Assembly: GCA_014281115.1 (NCBI GenBank)
Contig: JACONQ010000007.1
Location: 1,116,001-1,180,000, forward strand
DNA: 64,000 bases
Direction: 5' to 3'
Source: Laburnicola sp. R22_1
Lineage: Eukaryota > Ascomycota > Dothideomycetes > Pleosporales > Didymosphaeriaceae
Part shown: positions 1 to 12,600 of the stretch, in pieces
Layout of the letters: the number at the start of each line of letters is the position of its first letter
How positions within the stretch are numbered: the first letter of the stretch is position 1
The notes under the pieces: generated by a model
What the model was told of the DNA's origin: nothing
Database searches by the model: none
The model's input: only the letters and a program-made list of their open reading frames with translations
Program-made: the position numbers and the translations under genes

Positions 1-197
1 TAAGTTAAATTAAGCTAGGGTCTTACGTAATTAGGTTAGGTATAGCTTAGGTTAGATTTAGGGTCTTACGTAATTAACCTAACCTAACCCAAGGTCTGTG
101 CAACTTAACCTAATCTATACCTATAGTCTATGCGACTCTAACCTAACTCTATATCTAACCTAGGTATCCCGAACTTATTTACTAGCCTATTTACACC

Positions 198-332
198 TAC
201 TAATACTATAACATCTATATTTACTAACGCTGTAATACCTACACATACTAATATTATAATACTTATACTTACTAATATTATAATACTTACACCTACTAAA
301 GTTATAATATCTATGCCTACTAGAACTTTACC
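198..332. repeat. 24-bp tandem repeat, five units plus a partial
   Basis: Units starting TACTAA begin at 198, 222, 246, 270 and 294, exactly 24 bp apart, followed by a partial unit to about 332. Units three and four differ at only a few positions. The differences are mostly C/T, as expected for a RIP-mutated minisatellite. Confidence 0.8.
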
Positions 333-365
333 TAATAAATATATAAGTATTATCTATTTATTGTA

Positions 366-835
366 TAAGAAAGAGCACCTAAGAGTGTTATGATTTTAAT
401 AGTATTATATAACAGTATTATAGAGGGATTATATAATATTTGTGCGCTGCGGCCTATATATTATAGAATCTTCTTTTTTTTTATCTATACTCTTTTTAAA
501 GATAAGAAATTAATACTAAGTTATTATATTATATTATTTTCTTTCTTATATACTTATTTTATACACCCTTTACACTTATTAATATAAAGTATTAGATATT
601 AATATTTATATAGCTAGCTATTATAAGGACGCTACTAGAATGCCTAATAGTTAATAAGGCAGAATAGAATAATATTAGGAGGTAAGTAGTAATAAGACAA
701 ATCGCTACCCGCTCTTATCTAAAGTAAGGGGGTTTTTATCTAGATCCCTACTAGGCTTAAAGGAGGCATAAGGCCCTATTAGGCCAGTTAAGTAATAAGA
801 AGGCCTTACAGCTATAGAGTACCTATTTAACACTA
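366..835 (+). repeat. Dispersed repeat R3, copy 1
   Basis: This stretch matches 34186-34455 over about 250 bp in the same orientation (both begin near GAGCACCTAAG and run through the block ending TAGCTAGCT). The second copy then skips about 180 bp and rejoins at GTAGAGTACCTATTTAAC. The class of element is unknown. Confidence 0.7.
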
Positions 836-1289
836 ATTAGTAGTTAACTAACCCTTAACTATAATAATACTTGCTAGTCTCCCTACTAAGTACGTCCTAT
901 TACCTCTTTTTTATACCCTATTTTCCTTATTTGCGCCTTTTGCCTTTTTAAAGACGCCTTTTCTAGTTAGTGTTAGCGTAGTAGTTAGCGTAGGCCTATG
1001 CCCTACGCTGCCCTCTATATATAAAAGGGCCCCCTATGTCTCTTTCTTATTTACTATTTTAGAATAGTATTAATTTAACTAGCTCTTTTAACTATTTTAG
1101 CTATTCCTAATAGGTTAGTCCTATAAGGCTGTATACCGCCCTTATATTATTCTAAGACTAACTATTTTTATTTAGCTATAGATAACATATTCTATTAGTA
1201 GCCTAAATATATTAGTCTACTAAATAGTTTTTGCTAAGATCACAACACTTTACTATAAATTATAATATCTTAATAATATAATATATTAT

Positions 1290-3068
1290 TATCTAATTAA
1301 GAAGGTATAATTAAGCTTGCCCTTTATACCTATTAGCATAAGCAAATTTTAAGCCTATAATACGCTACTGTAGTATATAATATCCTAAAGGCTATACTAA
1401 GTAATTAAATTAACAGAATTACTGCCTAAGCAGATATATAATTAGGTATGGCAAAGCTTACTATAACTAAAGAGCAGACGCTTATATAATATATTCTTAA
1501 CCTAGATTTGCGAGAATTTGCACCCTAGCTAGGTAAGGTAGAAGATATAGCTAATAAATTACTAGCTGCGTAGTATAGAGACTTTATAGAATAATACTGG
1601 GCTTAGCGCTTTATAAAGCGCGTACCTAAGTTTAAAATAGCTTTTAATTAAGTAAAGGACTAGTAAAGAATATAATAGGAAGACCTAGAGGTTATAAACG
1701 CGTAGTTTTAGCTCGTAGAGGACACAAAAGCTAAGTATAGAGTATAGGATAAAGATATCTATAAGTTTAATAAGATAGGCTTCTAGATAGAAGTTATTAG
1801 CTTAATAAAGGTTATAACTAGTTTAGAAAGATATTCTTAACCTATACTTATTTAGCTAGGCAACTATAAGTAGGTTATAGTAATTTAGAGTATTTGCGCT
1901 ACTAGGTATACTATCCTACCCTTTATTATCTATAAAGGGCGAGTTTATATCTTAGTGTAGTATAAGGAGACTAGTATTCTCTATAACTAGAAGCTTTTAG
2001 TCTCTAAGACTAGCTAGACTAATAATAAGCTTAGAGTTATATAGTTAAAGTACTTTAATGCGTATATAAGGCTGTACATAGTAGGGTTATAGAGGTTACT
2101 TATTCTAAATAGCTATAAGAGCTACTACTTTTAGGATTTTAAGAATTATTATCTACAATAGAAAATTCTAACACTTTATATGCTAGCGCACTTATTTTAT
2201 ATTTTTTAGCTACTTAATATCACCCACAGCTTTCCCTTACAGCGTTGTACCGTATACCAAAAGATCTGCGATATTTCTCTTCCTAATAGCTACTTAATAT
2301 AGTTTGTTTTGTGCTATTAAAGCTAAAGTATTTCTAATGTATATAAAACTTAGCATGCTAACGCATCTTTTATATTAATAAAGAGGACTTTCTACTAGCC
2401 TTTTGTAATGCGTTTTTTAATATATTTATACTAGAAAACTATAAGAAAACCTTTAAGGCTTTTAGGCTTATTCCTTTAAATGCGTTAGTAGTAGTAGATT
2501 GCCTTAATATGCGTATTTACACTCTACCTTAAGGTACCCTACTAGATATACTATAGCAAGCTAGGACTTTAAGTAATACCCTTAAGTTTAGATTCTAGTT
2601 AAAGCTTATACGCAATTCTTTTATTTAGTCTTTACCTAATACTAAATTAAGCTACTTATAGCTTATAAAAAGGGCTAAACTTATACCCTACTATAGTATA
2701 CTTTAAGAGACTTATATTAAAAAACTTAAGAAGTAAATTAAAATTCTAATAAAGTAAAAAATACGTTAAAGAAAGCATATTTAGAAACGTAGGACGCTAG
2801 GATTTGCTTAGAGAGTAGATTTAGAAGTAGAAAGCCCTTTTATTAGAGTAAAGCTATTAAAAAGGGCGTAAGGTAGTAGTAAGAAAGAGGTAGGTTCCTT
2901 AATATAATACTGCTATAGGAGGTATAAAGAGTCTAGGCACAGTACAAGAATCTATTAGATAGATAAAAAGATAGAGGAGGAGTTAGATATTATCCTTAGC
3001 AGCTTATTTTTAGATAGTATTAATAGTAAATTAGAGAAATTTTATTATAGGTTACTATAAGGCTAAAA
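1290..3068 (+). pseudogene. Pogo/Fot-like transposase relic (RIP-inactivated)
   Basis: Reading the + strand with TAG/TAA taken as mutated CAG/CAA gives a recognisable pogo-superfamily DDE_1 transposase. It has an N-terminal psq-like helix-turn-helix region (from about 1290), a CENP-B-like segment (about 1450-1620), the DDE core with the conserved cut-and-paste block ending in a degenerate HLLQPLD motif (about 2185-2215), and a C-terminal CCHC-like knuckle near 2905-2960 (C-Y-x-x-x-x-K-x-S-x-H). Dozens of stop codons, all explicable by C-to-T or G-to-A transitions, kill it. A 66-bp insertion with a 14-bp target duplication interrupts it at 2221; removing the insert and one duplication restores the frame. 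Element ends were not located. The family assignment is from motif recognition only. Confidence 0.7.
2221..2286 (+). mobile_element. 66-bp R1 insertion with 14-bp target duplication
   Basis: Bases 2207-2220 and 2287-2300 are the same 14-mer, TAGCTACTTAATAT. The 66 bp between them match the end of repeat family R1 (also at the outer tips of the inverted repeat at 4917 and 23461). All copies end at CTCTTCCTAA or a close variant; this copy is cut short at the other end. Constant 3' end, 5' truncation and a 14-bp duplication are the pattern of target-primed reverse transcription. Confidence 0.7.
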
Positions 3069-4727
3069 ATAATAGGTTAACTTTATCTTGCAATAGTACG
3101 CACTTAGTAACTAAAAATTAGATAAAGTACTACTTAAGATATAGTATACTTTACTACAAATTATTATATGTATACTATATATTGCCTATATATAGTATAG
3201 TAAATAATATATTATATATTATAGGAAGTTTTATTATAGGTTTATACTACTAAAAAGACTTCTTAGCTTTACACAGTTGCTATAGCCGCGTAAAGAGGCT
3301 ATATAATATAAAAAGTAGATTAAATAGTAACTTAATATATTATAAGTTATGGTAGATTATTATAAGTTACTATAAAGTAACGTTAGTGGTGTTCTATAAT
3401 AAGTTATAAGAGACCTTAAAGTTACTAAGAAAAACTATCCAGCGGACTAATCTATTTAGGCTACTAATAGAATATGTTAGTAATATAATATCTACTTCTC
3501 CCTTAAAATGCTACCTATAGGCAGTTAAATTAGTAGAAGTTTTACCGTATTAGTTACTAGTTATGCCAGGCAGTTATTATACTACGCTAAGGTCTATTAA
3601 AAGAGGCTACTTCTAAATTCCTTCTTTGCTTATTGCATATGGGTAGGAATTTTATTAGTTACTAGAAAGGATTTCTAGTGCTAGGAAGTTTATATTTTAC
3701 TACCCTAAGATCTATTAAAAGAGGCTACTTCTAAGTCCCTTCTCTACTTAACGCATAAGGGTAGGAACCTTATTAGTTATCCCTATAAGAGACTAGTTTA
3801 ATAGGTTGTACTATTATATTCTATTAAGAAAAATTGCTCTAAGTTGTGAAAGTAGTAGTACTACTTTATACTAGTAGGATTAAGATACTACTAAGGCCTA
3901 TTTAAAAAGGCTAGAATTCTAAGTTTACTAGCTACTAGTTATAGTATAAGTAGTAGGAAGTCCTATTAGTTACTCTTATAAAACTTTATACTCTAGTTTA
4001 ATAGATTGCACCTAAATTTACTAAAAGAAATCTCTTTAGTCTATTAAGAGGCTGCCCTAAATATCCCTAAATAATAATAAATAATAACAAATAATAACTA
4101 TACTACCTCTAAAGACTAACTTGCCTATAATACCTAACTAGCGTTACACTATAATAGCTAAAGGCACTAAGTAAAGGAAATTTAAATTAGGCTCTAGAGA
4201 TGCTGCAGCGCTATTTATAAAGATTTTATATAAGTAATACTTTTATCCTCTCTATAAGGCGCCCTAATTTACTTACTAAGCGCGCTATTTTGTACTTATA
4301 AAATACCTAAACTTACTAAATTTAAGTACTTTGCCGCGCCTAACTATTAACTTCTTAGGTATTTCTTTTTATTTTTTCTTACTTTCTTTATAATAAACGC
4401 CCCTTATAAACTACTTAGCTACTTAGAAAATCTAGATACTAGGTTGCCCTAGCGCTAATTTTATTAAGTAGCTCTATCTAGTCTACCCTAATTTTTTACT
4501 ACTCTATCTTACTAAGTAGCCTTATATACTCTATCCTAATCTTTTAGTACTTTAGACCTTAGTTAAGCTAATATTTAAACTAGAGTAAAAGAATTTAGCT
4601 TATATATAATACTATAGTTTGTATATAAAAGGGTTAAGCAAAGAGCCTTTGCACAATTAATCCTAAAGATAAGAATACTACTTAAAAGTATATAGAGTAG
4701 CGTATAAGAGGCACCTATATTATATCT
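3069..4727. other. RIP-degraded DNA with direct repeats, no gene
   Basis: AT-rich and stop-riddled. A block of about 75 bp at 3587-3662 (CTAAGGTCTATTAAAAGAGG...) recurs at 3705-3780, a spacing of 118 bp, with a weaker third copy near 3888. A TATA-like run lies near 4618. No coding signal is recognisable. Confidence 0.6.
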
Positions 4728-4740
4728 ATATACTAACTAG

Positions 4741-4857
4741 GTGACTACCTTTTCACGCCTTTTTTAACTACTAAGCAGGGGGCTCTGCTTTTTTTGTTAT
4801 GTTATTTAAGATGAAAGCCTTTGTCGTGCTACCCCTAGGTAGTTAATTTAACGCCAC
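4741..4857 (+). mobile_element. Short retroposon-like repeat R5, copy 1
   Basis: A 117-bp insertion flanked by the exact 13-bp duplication ATATACTAACTAG (4728-4740 and 4858-4870). It shares a distinctive core (AAGCAGGGGGCTCTGC hairpin, then AAAGCCTTTGTCGTGCTACC) and the end TTTAACGCCA with copies at 25481, 37281, 38979 and 39479. The right end is constant and the left end varies between copies. It has no coding capacity. It resembles a SINE or a LINE 3' fragment; the class is not established. Confidence 0.75.
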
Positions 4858-4916
4858 ATATACTAACTAGAAGCTGCATTTAATTTATCTATTGTCGCTT
4901 AGACTATATTACTAGG

Positions 4917-6150
4917 AAGAGAAATATTGCAGACCTTTTAGTATATACTACAACACTATAAGGGAAAGCTATAGGTGTGTTAAAAACGCATTAAAAAATG
5001 TAAAGTAATAAGATAGATTAGGAACTATTTATTAGCACGTGCAAATTAGCCCCTTATACTAGAGGTAGTTAATTATAAAATATACTAGGCACTAAAGTTA
5101 ATAATAATATAACACGCAACTACTGCCTACATAGGATAAAATACGCAACTAGATATAAATTGCCTATTTATACTACCTTTCTATCTTTATAAACATTTAA
5201 TTACTAGTTAAGACTTTAAAGTTAGATGCTATATCTGTTCCTTACTCTAAAGACACTATTACTACTAAACGTATAGTATTACATTCCTATCTAGAAGATA
5301 CAAATAATATAGCTAGGTATGATAGCTAGATGCCACTTAATATTAAAAACTATATAGTCTATACTAAGGATCTATACAGTTAGTAGATAGCTACTATAGA
5401 GTTAGATTACTATATTAAAAAGAATACGTATTTTTTAAGTAGAAGCCTAGAATTAAAGGCAGGATAAGCCTTATAATATAGATTAGCCTATACTAGTTTA
5501 GATATAAGGTGCTTATAATTATTAGTAAGGACTAGAATATAGTTATTTTTATAAAGTAAGAGTCTAGACTAATAGTTATATACTGTTACGTAGCTTATAG
5601 GAGCAATTACTACCTAATATTATATCTCTAATTAATAGCTAGTTACTTTAAAGATAGCAATTATATAAAGTAGGTACTAAAGAAGTAAATAATATATAAG
5701 TACGCAATTATACTATAAAAAATCTAAAAAAACTAGAGTAGTATTAGAGTACTATTTAGTATTAGAAGTAAAAAGCGCGCGTAATTTATTGTATATTATA
5801 GTAGCACTAAATCGTGTATTTAGAGGTTCTAAGTAGTTAATTATCTAGTAAGATAGTAGTAAAAAATTAAAAGATAGGTGTTAATTGTCTAGTAACGCAG
5901 TAGGTAGGCAAGCAAGTTAGGATATTATTATTATAGGGTTAGTTATCTTAGAAGCTAGGGAAGGCGTTAGAAAAACTTTAACGCGCTTTAGTTCTAGGAC
6001 TTAGCGTTTATACATAATATTATATAACGTTATATTTATATAGACGCTAGTAACGTAATAGAAAAATGTAGTAATTAAACGCAGTAGGGCTACTTAGAAA
6101 CTAAATAAGTGGAGGTAGTTTATACTTCTGCCTAGGAGGGCTAGACTATA
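4917..6150 (+). repeat. Left arm of a long inverted repeat
   Basis: This arm matches, in reverse complement, 6366-6446 joined to 21895-23461. Strong matches are 4917-5200 against 23130-23461, 5735-6073 against 21889-22240, and 6074-6145 against 6366-6446, with weaker similarity between. The innermost part is very similar (CTAAATAAGTGGAGGTAG on both arms). The outer tip is the R1 end AGGAAGAGAAATATT. About 215 bp of loop separates the arms. The unit could be a foldback-type DNA element or two head-to-head copies of one retroelement. Confidence 0.65.
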
Positions 6151-6365
6151 TTACTCTAATATAAAAATATTAAGACATTAAACGTATAAATCTAATAGCA
6201 AATTAATAATAGTAAGTATAGTTTTACTTTTATACTATTAGATCTCTATTATATAAAGCTATTTATCTTTACTAATAGCTTATTTGCTAATAATAAGAAC
6301 CTAAGCTTATAGCTAGGATTTCTAATTACTCTAGATAATAAGTATTATATAGGTAATAGTAATAA

Positions 6366-6446
6366 CTTTAATCTCTCCTAGGCAAGAGTTATAAACTACC
6401 TCCACTTATTTAGTTTTTAAGTGGCCCTACTATAATTAATTACTAT
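6366..6446 (-). repeat. Inner part of the right inverted-repeat arm
   Basis: Reverse complement of about 6074-6150. It is cut off from the rest of its arm (21895-23461) by the LTR retrotransposon inserted after 6446. Both sides of the break carry TACTAT, the target duplication of that insertion. Confidence 0.7.
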
Positions 6447-6590
6447 TATAGTGGAATAAGTTCTACTATATAGGTTACGTAGTAAGCCGATGCCTAATTA
6501 CCTCTTAAGGATTTAATAGGCGGTTTTCTTTTCACATACTAAGAACTAATCCTTTTCTACTAAGTCCTAATTAGGGGGTGGATTCTACTA
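6447..6590 (+). repeat. 5' LTR (144 bp)
   Basis: Aligns without gaps to 21745-21888 at equal length. I count 17 differences and all are transitions (C/T or G/A), the RIP footprint. The combined sequence of the two copies begins TG and ends CA. Confidence 0.85.
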
Positions 6591-6883
6591 TAAAATTAGC
6601 AACTAATCTATAACTCAAACCTCTAAAACCTTAACCTTAGGAAGGCTATTACATTAGTACTCTAATATAGATAAGTAGTGTTGCTTAAGAAAAAAATAAG
6701 ATAGAATAATAGCAGCACATAGTAGTGTGTAGAATAGCGCAAACTAGGGATAGAAAGAAACTCTAAAAGAGACTTAGGGACGAAATTAGATGCAACTAAA
6801 CATAGCACTAACCTTAAAATATAAATACAATCTAAGCTTTAATTAGCTACTACACTAGCCCTTATTAAATCGCACTACTAAGA

Positions 6884-7480
6884 ATAAATGGTAAACTTAA
6901 TAAACACTAATAATCCTAGTATATATACAAATTAGGCATAGAGTATAGGCTCTAAAACTAGACTAGTACTAGACTAGACTAAGACCCAGACTAGAAAACA
7001 ACTAGAACTAGACACTAAGCGACTCTTAGAGTTAGAATATTAAGCCTCTAGAAATAAATAACAAACTTAACAAATACTAACAACTCTAGCATATAGATAA
7101 ATTAGGTATGGAGCGTAGGCTCTAGGACTAGGCTAGACTAGACTAGACTAGTACTAGACTAGACTAGCACTAGACTATACTAAGATCTAGACTAGGGAAT
7201 AACTAGAACTAGGCACTAAGCAACTCTTAGAGTTAGAATATTAAGTCTCTAGAAATAAATAATAAACTTAATAAATACTAACAACCCTAGTATATACACA
7301 AATTAGGCATAAATCATAGGCTCTAGAACTAGACTATACTAGACTAGTACTAGACTAGCCTAAGATATAGACTAGGAAACAACTAGAACTAGGCACTAAG
7401 CGACTCTTAGAGTTAGAATATTAAGCCTCTAGAAATAAATAACAAATAATAATAACCCTAGCATGTATATAATATTATAC
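6884..7480 (+). repeat. Tandem repeat of about 180-200 bp in the LTR-element leader
   Basis: Landmark (A/G)ACTCTTAGAGTTAGAATATT recurs at 7021, 7222 and 7402 (spacings 201 and 180 bp), with a partial unit before 7021. The length difference comes from a variable run of GACTA/CTAGA words inside each unit. It lies between the 5' LTR and the gag region. Confidence 0.8.
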
Positions 7481-9699
7481 GTAGAGTATAGGCCTAGGCA
7501 TAAGGAATATAAAAATAAAACAAAAACAAAAGCCTAAATGAAAAAAAAAGCAATTAAAACTAGGCGCCAAAAGACGCTTAGAGCCAAAATCACCCTACTT
7601 GGACTAGACAACTAAGCAATTATAAATAGATAAGAACTAAGAATAGACTAGGGTACTAAGGCCTAGACTAAGAAAAAGAACTAAAGCTAGACACTGCATC
7701 ACCCTTAGAATCTAAAAACTAAGGCAGAGTTAGAGAAAGCTAAGAGATAATAATAAGTATAGATGCGCAGAGGCAGAAACAAAAGCAAAAGAACTAGAAT
7801 ACTAACTCTAACTACCTAAGATACTAACTAGATAACTAGCAATAATAATATCTACTACTAGAAGACTAAATAACTATTAGCAATCCTAGTTAGAGGGTCT
7901 AGACCATAGTAAGATGCGCAAGTTTCTTAATATTCTAGTACTTAGAAAGCGTAAGAACCTAAGCCTAAAATTTTCTTAGGCTATTAGTTTTGCAAAGATA
8001 ATAAGCTTAACTAATAAAAATATCTATATATCTACTAGAGAATCTCTGCCCCTTATAGAAAGCTCCTTATAAGAATCTAAAGGAAAGGCACTAATACCGC
8101 CTTAGCTAGCTAAAGACGCTAATACCCTTATAGCGCAAATAGTAATAGTTCTATAGTCTCTTACTAACAAAGCTACCTAGTAGAACCCTATATAGAGCCT
8201 TATTACAAAACCTAACGTTTTCTTAGGTAAAAAACTACACTTTATAGAAGATAATATAACCTAATTTCTTTAAGACTATAAAAAAATATAAACTACTACT
8301 AGTACTCTAAAAAAATAAGATTATTAGAGTTAAGAAATATTGCAGCTAAGAGATCTAGAATATACTTAACTTCTTAATGCTAGAATACTCTAAGGTAGAA
8401 AAAGAAGAGGTATAGTAAAAGCTGTAGGTGACTATACACAGGCGTTAGCAAAGTTAGAATTAGACCTAAGCTAAAGAGATAAAGGAAGTATTAAAGGCGT
8501 AGCTAGCGTAGTGTTAAGTAATAACAAACTTTAATATTTGTAATTTCCTAGACTAGTTTGTAATTAGGTTTAAAAAATGCCTAAGGGTAGGCATAGTTAT
8601 AAAAAGCTAAAAGGGTATGCTTCTTATCTATAGCCTAAGCAAATAACTAGCAGGCAATATCCTAATAAAGAACAACTAGTTAATAGAGAGACCTATAGAG
8701 CTTAACTTTAATATAATAGAGAGATGGTTTTTAAGTAAAGCTTAAATCTAGTTAGAAGAACACATACTAAATCTAATATACTAAATCTAAGCACAAATAC
8801 TATCTTAGACTATTAAGTTATAAGTACTACTAATACTACAAAGTGTTTTCTACCCTACTAGACTTAACCTAAACTTTTAATAAGCAAGACTATAAGGGGC
8901 TCTAGGCGCATAAGCAACTCTAGGCTTAACTATCTCTTAATATAAAGTAAATAAGCTAACTAAAAGGCTTAAGGTTATAAGGCTTTAGAATATTCTAGTT
9001 TAAAACTAGAATCCTTAAGAGATAGAGATTCTGTTAAACCTAGTTATCTACTAGAAAATTACTATAAGGATACAATAGGCCCTAAAGTAAATAGTACTAC
9101 AACAACCTTAGTACTATAGACTAACTTAGTCTTAGGCCTACTTAGTAGCGCTAATATAAGTTAATATACATATAGCCGCGGCAGCAATAAATCTAATATA
9201 GTAAGAAAATAACTATTTTAAAGAATACTTTAGATATAAGAAGAATTATATTATTGCAAATAGGAAATAGAAGAAGAGAAATTTTCTTAAGGATAATAGT
9301 TAAATATACTATAACACAGAGTTGCAAAGAATCTAGTAGGACTAACTAAATAATAATTAGGGCAAAATCTAACGTATTGGCACTAGAGGCAAGCAGAACT
9401 AAATGCTAATCCGCCTAATATAGAATAAGTAGCAAATAAACAGATTAATAGAGAAGGCCCTATAGATATTATAGAGTTAGGGGGCCGCGACAATAGTAAT
9501 AACCTACTAGGTAGGATTAGTTATAGAAGCTAATAGCAGCTAGTTCGCGTTTAATAAGATAATAGCACATAGCCTTCTCTCTAAAGAGGAATTTAAAGTA
9601 GCTTAGAGGAAGTAAGCTATTCTAGACAAAGATACACTAATAAGGGTTTAATTTTTAAATCTACTATGCAAACTATAAACTGCAAGCTTAAACGCCCTA

Positions 9700-12600
9700 A
9701 TAATCTAACTAAGTCTTAGAGAGTTGCTAAAGGTAAGAATAATCGCAAATGCTAAAGTTTCTAAATAAGGCATTTCTATAGTTTATAGAAGAAAGAATAA
9801 CAATAAGGAAAATAAAAGAAGAATAAAGCAAGTGTCTTTTCTAGAATAAGACTTCCTAATAAAAGGTATAGAGAATGTGGAGATGCGCAGGCCTAATAAT
9901 ATCTTAGGTCTAACCCTAAAAAAGGAGATCTTAGCATCCAAAAAGAGAACATAACTAGTTAATATTCTAGTAGGCAGTTCTAAAGATATACTATCCTAAG
10001 TAATAAATGCCAAAGTTAGCCTAATAGTCTAAGAAGTACTTAGCAATATACTAGGAGTTAAAAAGATAATATTTAAGGACACTTTTAGCAAAGGAGACCT
10101 ACACTAGCTATAGACACTAGCCACTACTATAGAGAAAGTAACTAATAAAGACTTAGACGCTAGGCACACTAACTACATACCTATCTCTAGAGTCTAAGTT
10201 TCTAAATAAAGAATAGTTAAGCTTAAGAATAAAGTAGTTACTTGCTGTAGGCCTTATAAACTAAAGTTATCTTAAGTACTACTATAGGTAAACTAGGCAG
10301 CTAGTATAGATGTATTAGTTACAAAGGTATAGTTTAGCAAAGCGACACTAACTATAACTACTACTAATAGAAAAAATCTTAAGAGAAAATTAGGGGTTAA
10401 ATATATAAAAAGAGACTATTCCTAAGTAATATGCTAGATTAATAAATATTGGGTAAATGCCTTACTTAACACTAGTGTAGAATTAAATGCTATTTGTCTT
10501 AGCACCGCTAAAGCTATAGGCCTCAAGATTATATCTATACTATCTTAACTATAGAACGTAAAACTAATAACTGTAAATAGTAATTATAAGAATTTCTAAG
10601 GTGTTATAGTCTAAGCACTAATTAGAGTAGGCTTAGTTATTATTATAATAACGCTATTTATTATTAAATCTTTATCTAGTGCTATTATCCTAGAAAACCT
10701 ATTCTTAGCGGACGCAAAGGCGGAATTCTTCTATAAGAATAATAGTAAGACCTACTATAAGCTATAGAATAACAAAAAGCTCTACTCTACACAATTTATA
10801 GCCACTTACGCTAATCTATTTAACCTAAGAGGCGCAATTATTAATAAGGTAATAGAAAACTTTAAGGGAATATAGTAGCCAGGGCTAGTATTCCTAAGCA
10901 CCTAGAATACCTAAAACTTAGCGCTAATATAGTCTTAGAGCAATGGCTTCGCTATAGGTTAATATTAATAATAAGTAAGGTTAACATTAAGCTTAAGTAG
11001 AAATTAGGGCCAAGGGCCTAGAAACAGGCGCTAAAGTGGGTAGTGCTAACTTACAAGGAGAAAATCACAAATAGGGATAAATAGTTTATATAGAACACTA
11101 ATAAGAATTAACTAGTAATAGATCTAAATAAGGATTTTATTTACTACGCTAATTAAGGCATAATTTGGAGGCATATAGACAGCAGCATTGTTATTTAAGA
11201 CAACTAAAAACTTCTAGTTATTAATTTATTAGGCTGCGATAAAGAAGTTAATAAGATTCTCTAGGCTCTAGCTATATAGATAGAGTCTAAAAAGGCAATA
11301 AGAATTAAGAGCGATGCGTTCTAGGCAGAACAGATAAAAATAATTAATATAACTAAAATAGCTTTTAAGGTAAACACCATATATAAAACTAAGGATAAAA
11401 TGGTTAACCCTATGCATAACTTAGGCGTTAAGTCTTAGAATATTAAGGGCTAGTTAGACTAGAAGTAGAAGGCTATAAAGAAGTAAAGGAGAACTAATAC
11501 TAGATCCTAACTATTTAATAAATACCTCCTTAATTAGTGGGCAGAATTCCTAAGAGGCAATTAGTTAACACTAGAACAGATTGCGGAAATAAATGTTAGC
11601 CTAGATCTTCTACCTTAGAAAAGAGACATATTACTAGAAGTCCTATATTAAAGAGAACTAGCCCTATTCTTTAACTTTAGCAAGTTAGGCTAAGTATATT
11701 CTAATATGGCTCTACTAGTTAAAATATATACTATTAATTATGCCGCTTAGAAGGAATTATACTTTTTAGTTCCTAGGAAACTTAAAGATATAGTTATTAA
11801 TATAGTATAGCAGAGGCTTAATTAGGGCGTGCTAGAGTACAGTAGGAGTCTATATTACAACCTATAGTTTTTAGTTAAAAATAAAGATAGAGGATACTAG
11901 CTAATTAACAATATCTAACATAGTAATAGCGGTATAGTCTAGAATAGTAATCTTCTCCTAAACCCTAACAAGTTCTTAGAAGAGTTTACTAGCTATTTTA
12001 TAATATCTCTAATTAACTTCTTTTTTAGATATAACTAAGTAACCCTTTACAAACTCTTCTAAGCTATAACTATATTCTACACGCCTCTAGAACTTGTCTA
12101 ATGGTGTACGCTACCTATATGAATAACTAATTCTATAGCCAAATCTATGCGGATTATTATAAAGATTTTTTATAACTAGATTCCCTCTTAGTATTTACCT
12201 TATATAGACAACATCGTAGTAAAGAGCCTAAAGACTAACTATAAGAAAAAAATACTTAAGAAAGAAATTTATAAATATATTACAAAACACCTTATAAATC
12301 TTAATTAGGTTCTGGTAGATATGGAATTAGTGGGTGTCACCGCGTCTAGCAAGAAGTCTAACTAGAGCTACGCTACTATAGATATAGTTAGCTACGTAGT
12401 TAATAAGAATAGTTAAGATCTATCCTAAAAAAAAGTAGCTAAGATTATTAAATAGCCACTTTATAACTATACTAAAGATGTCTAAATCTTTCTTAGAGTT
12501 TGTATATACTATTAAATCTAAATTAAAAACTTTGTAAAGATTACTACACTACTATATACACTACTATATAAGGGCGTAGAATTTTATTAGAAAGTTATAG

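Larger units (their letters stand above)
1..1289. other. RIP-degraded AT-rich DNA, no gene
   Basis: AT-rich sequence with very high TpA and stop codons in every frame, typical of DNA hit by RIP. The first 130 bases carry degenerate TTAGG/CCTAA-like runs. A TATA-like stretch followed by a G/C run (around 1017-1040) could be an old LTR or element promoter. A 65-codon open stretch at 390-587 lies inside a dispersed repeat and looks accidental. No host gene is supported. Confidence 0.7.

Noticed and set aside
390..587. 65-codon open frame in the AT-rich block
   Set aside because: Lies within repeat R3; Ile/Tyr/Phe-rich composition is what random AT-rich DNA gives.
4741..4857. R5 as a MITE with terminal inverted repeats
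   Set aside because: ACTACCT/AGGTAGT is present as an internal inverted pair, but the ends vary between copies and the flanking duplications are 11-14 bp, not TA or 8-9 bp.
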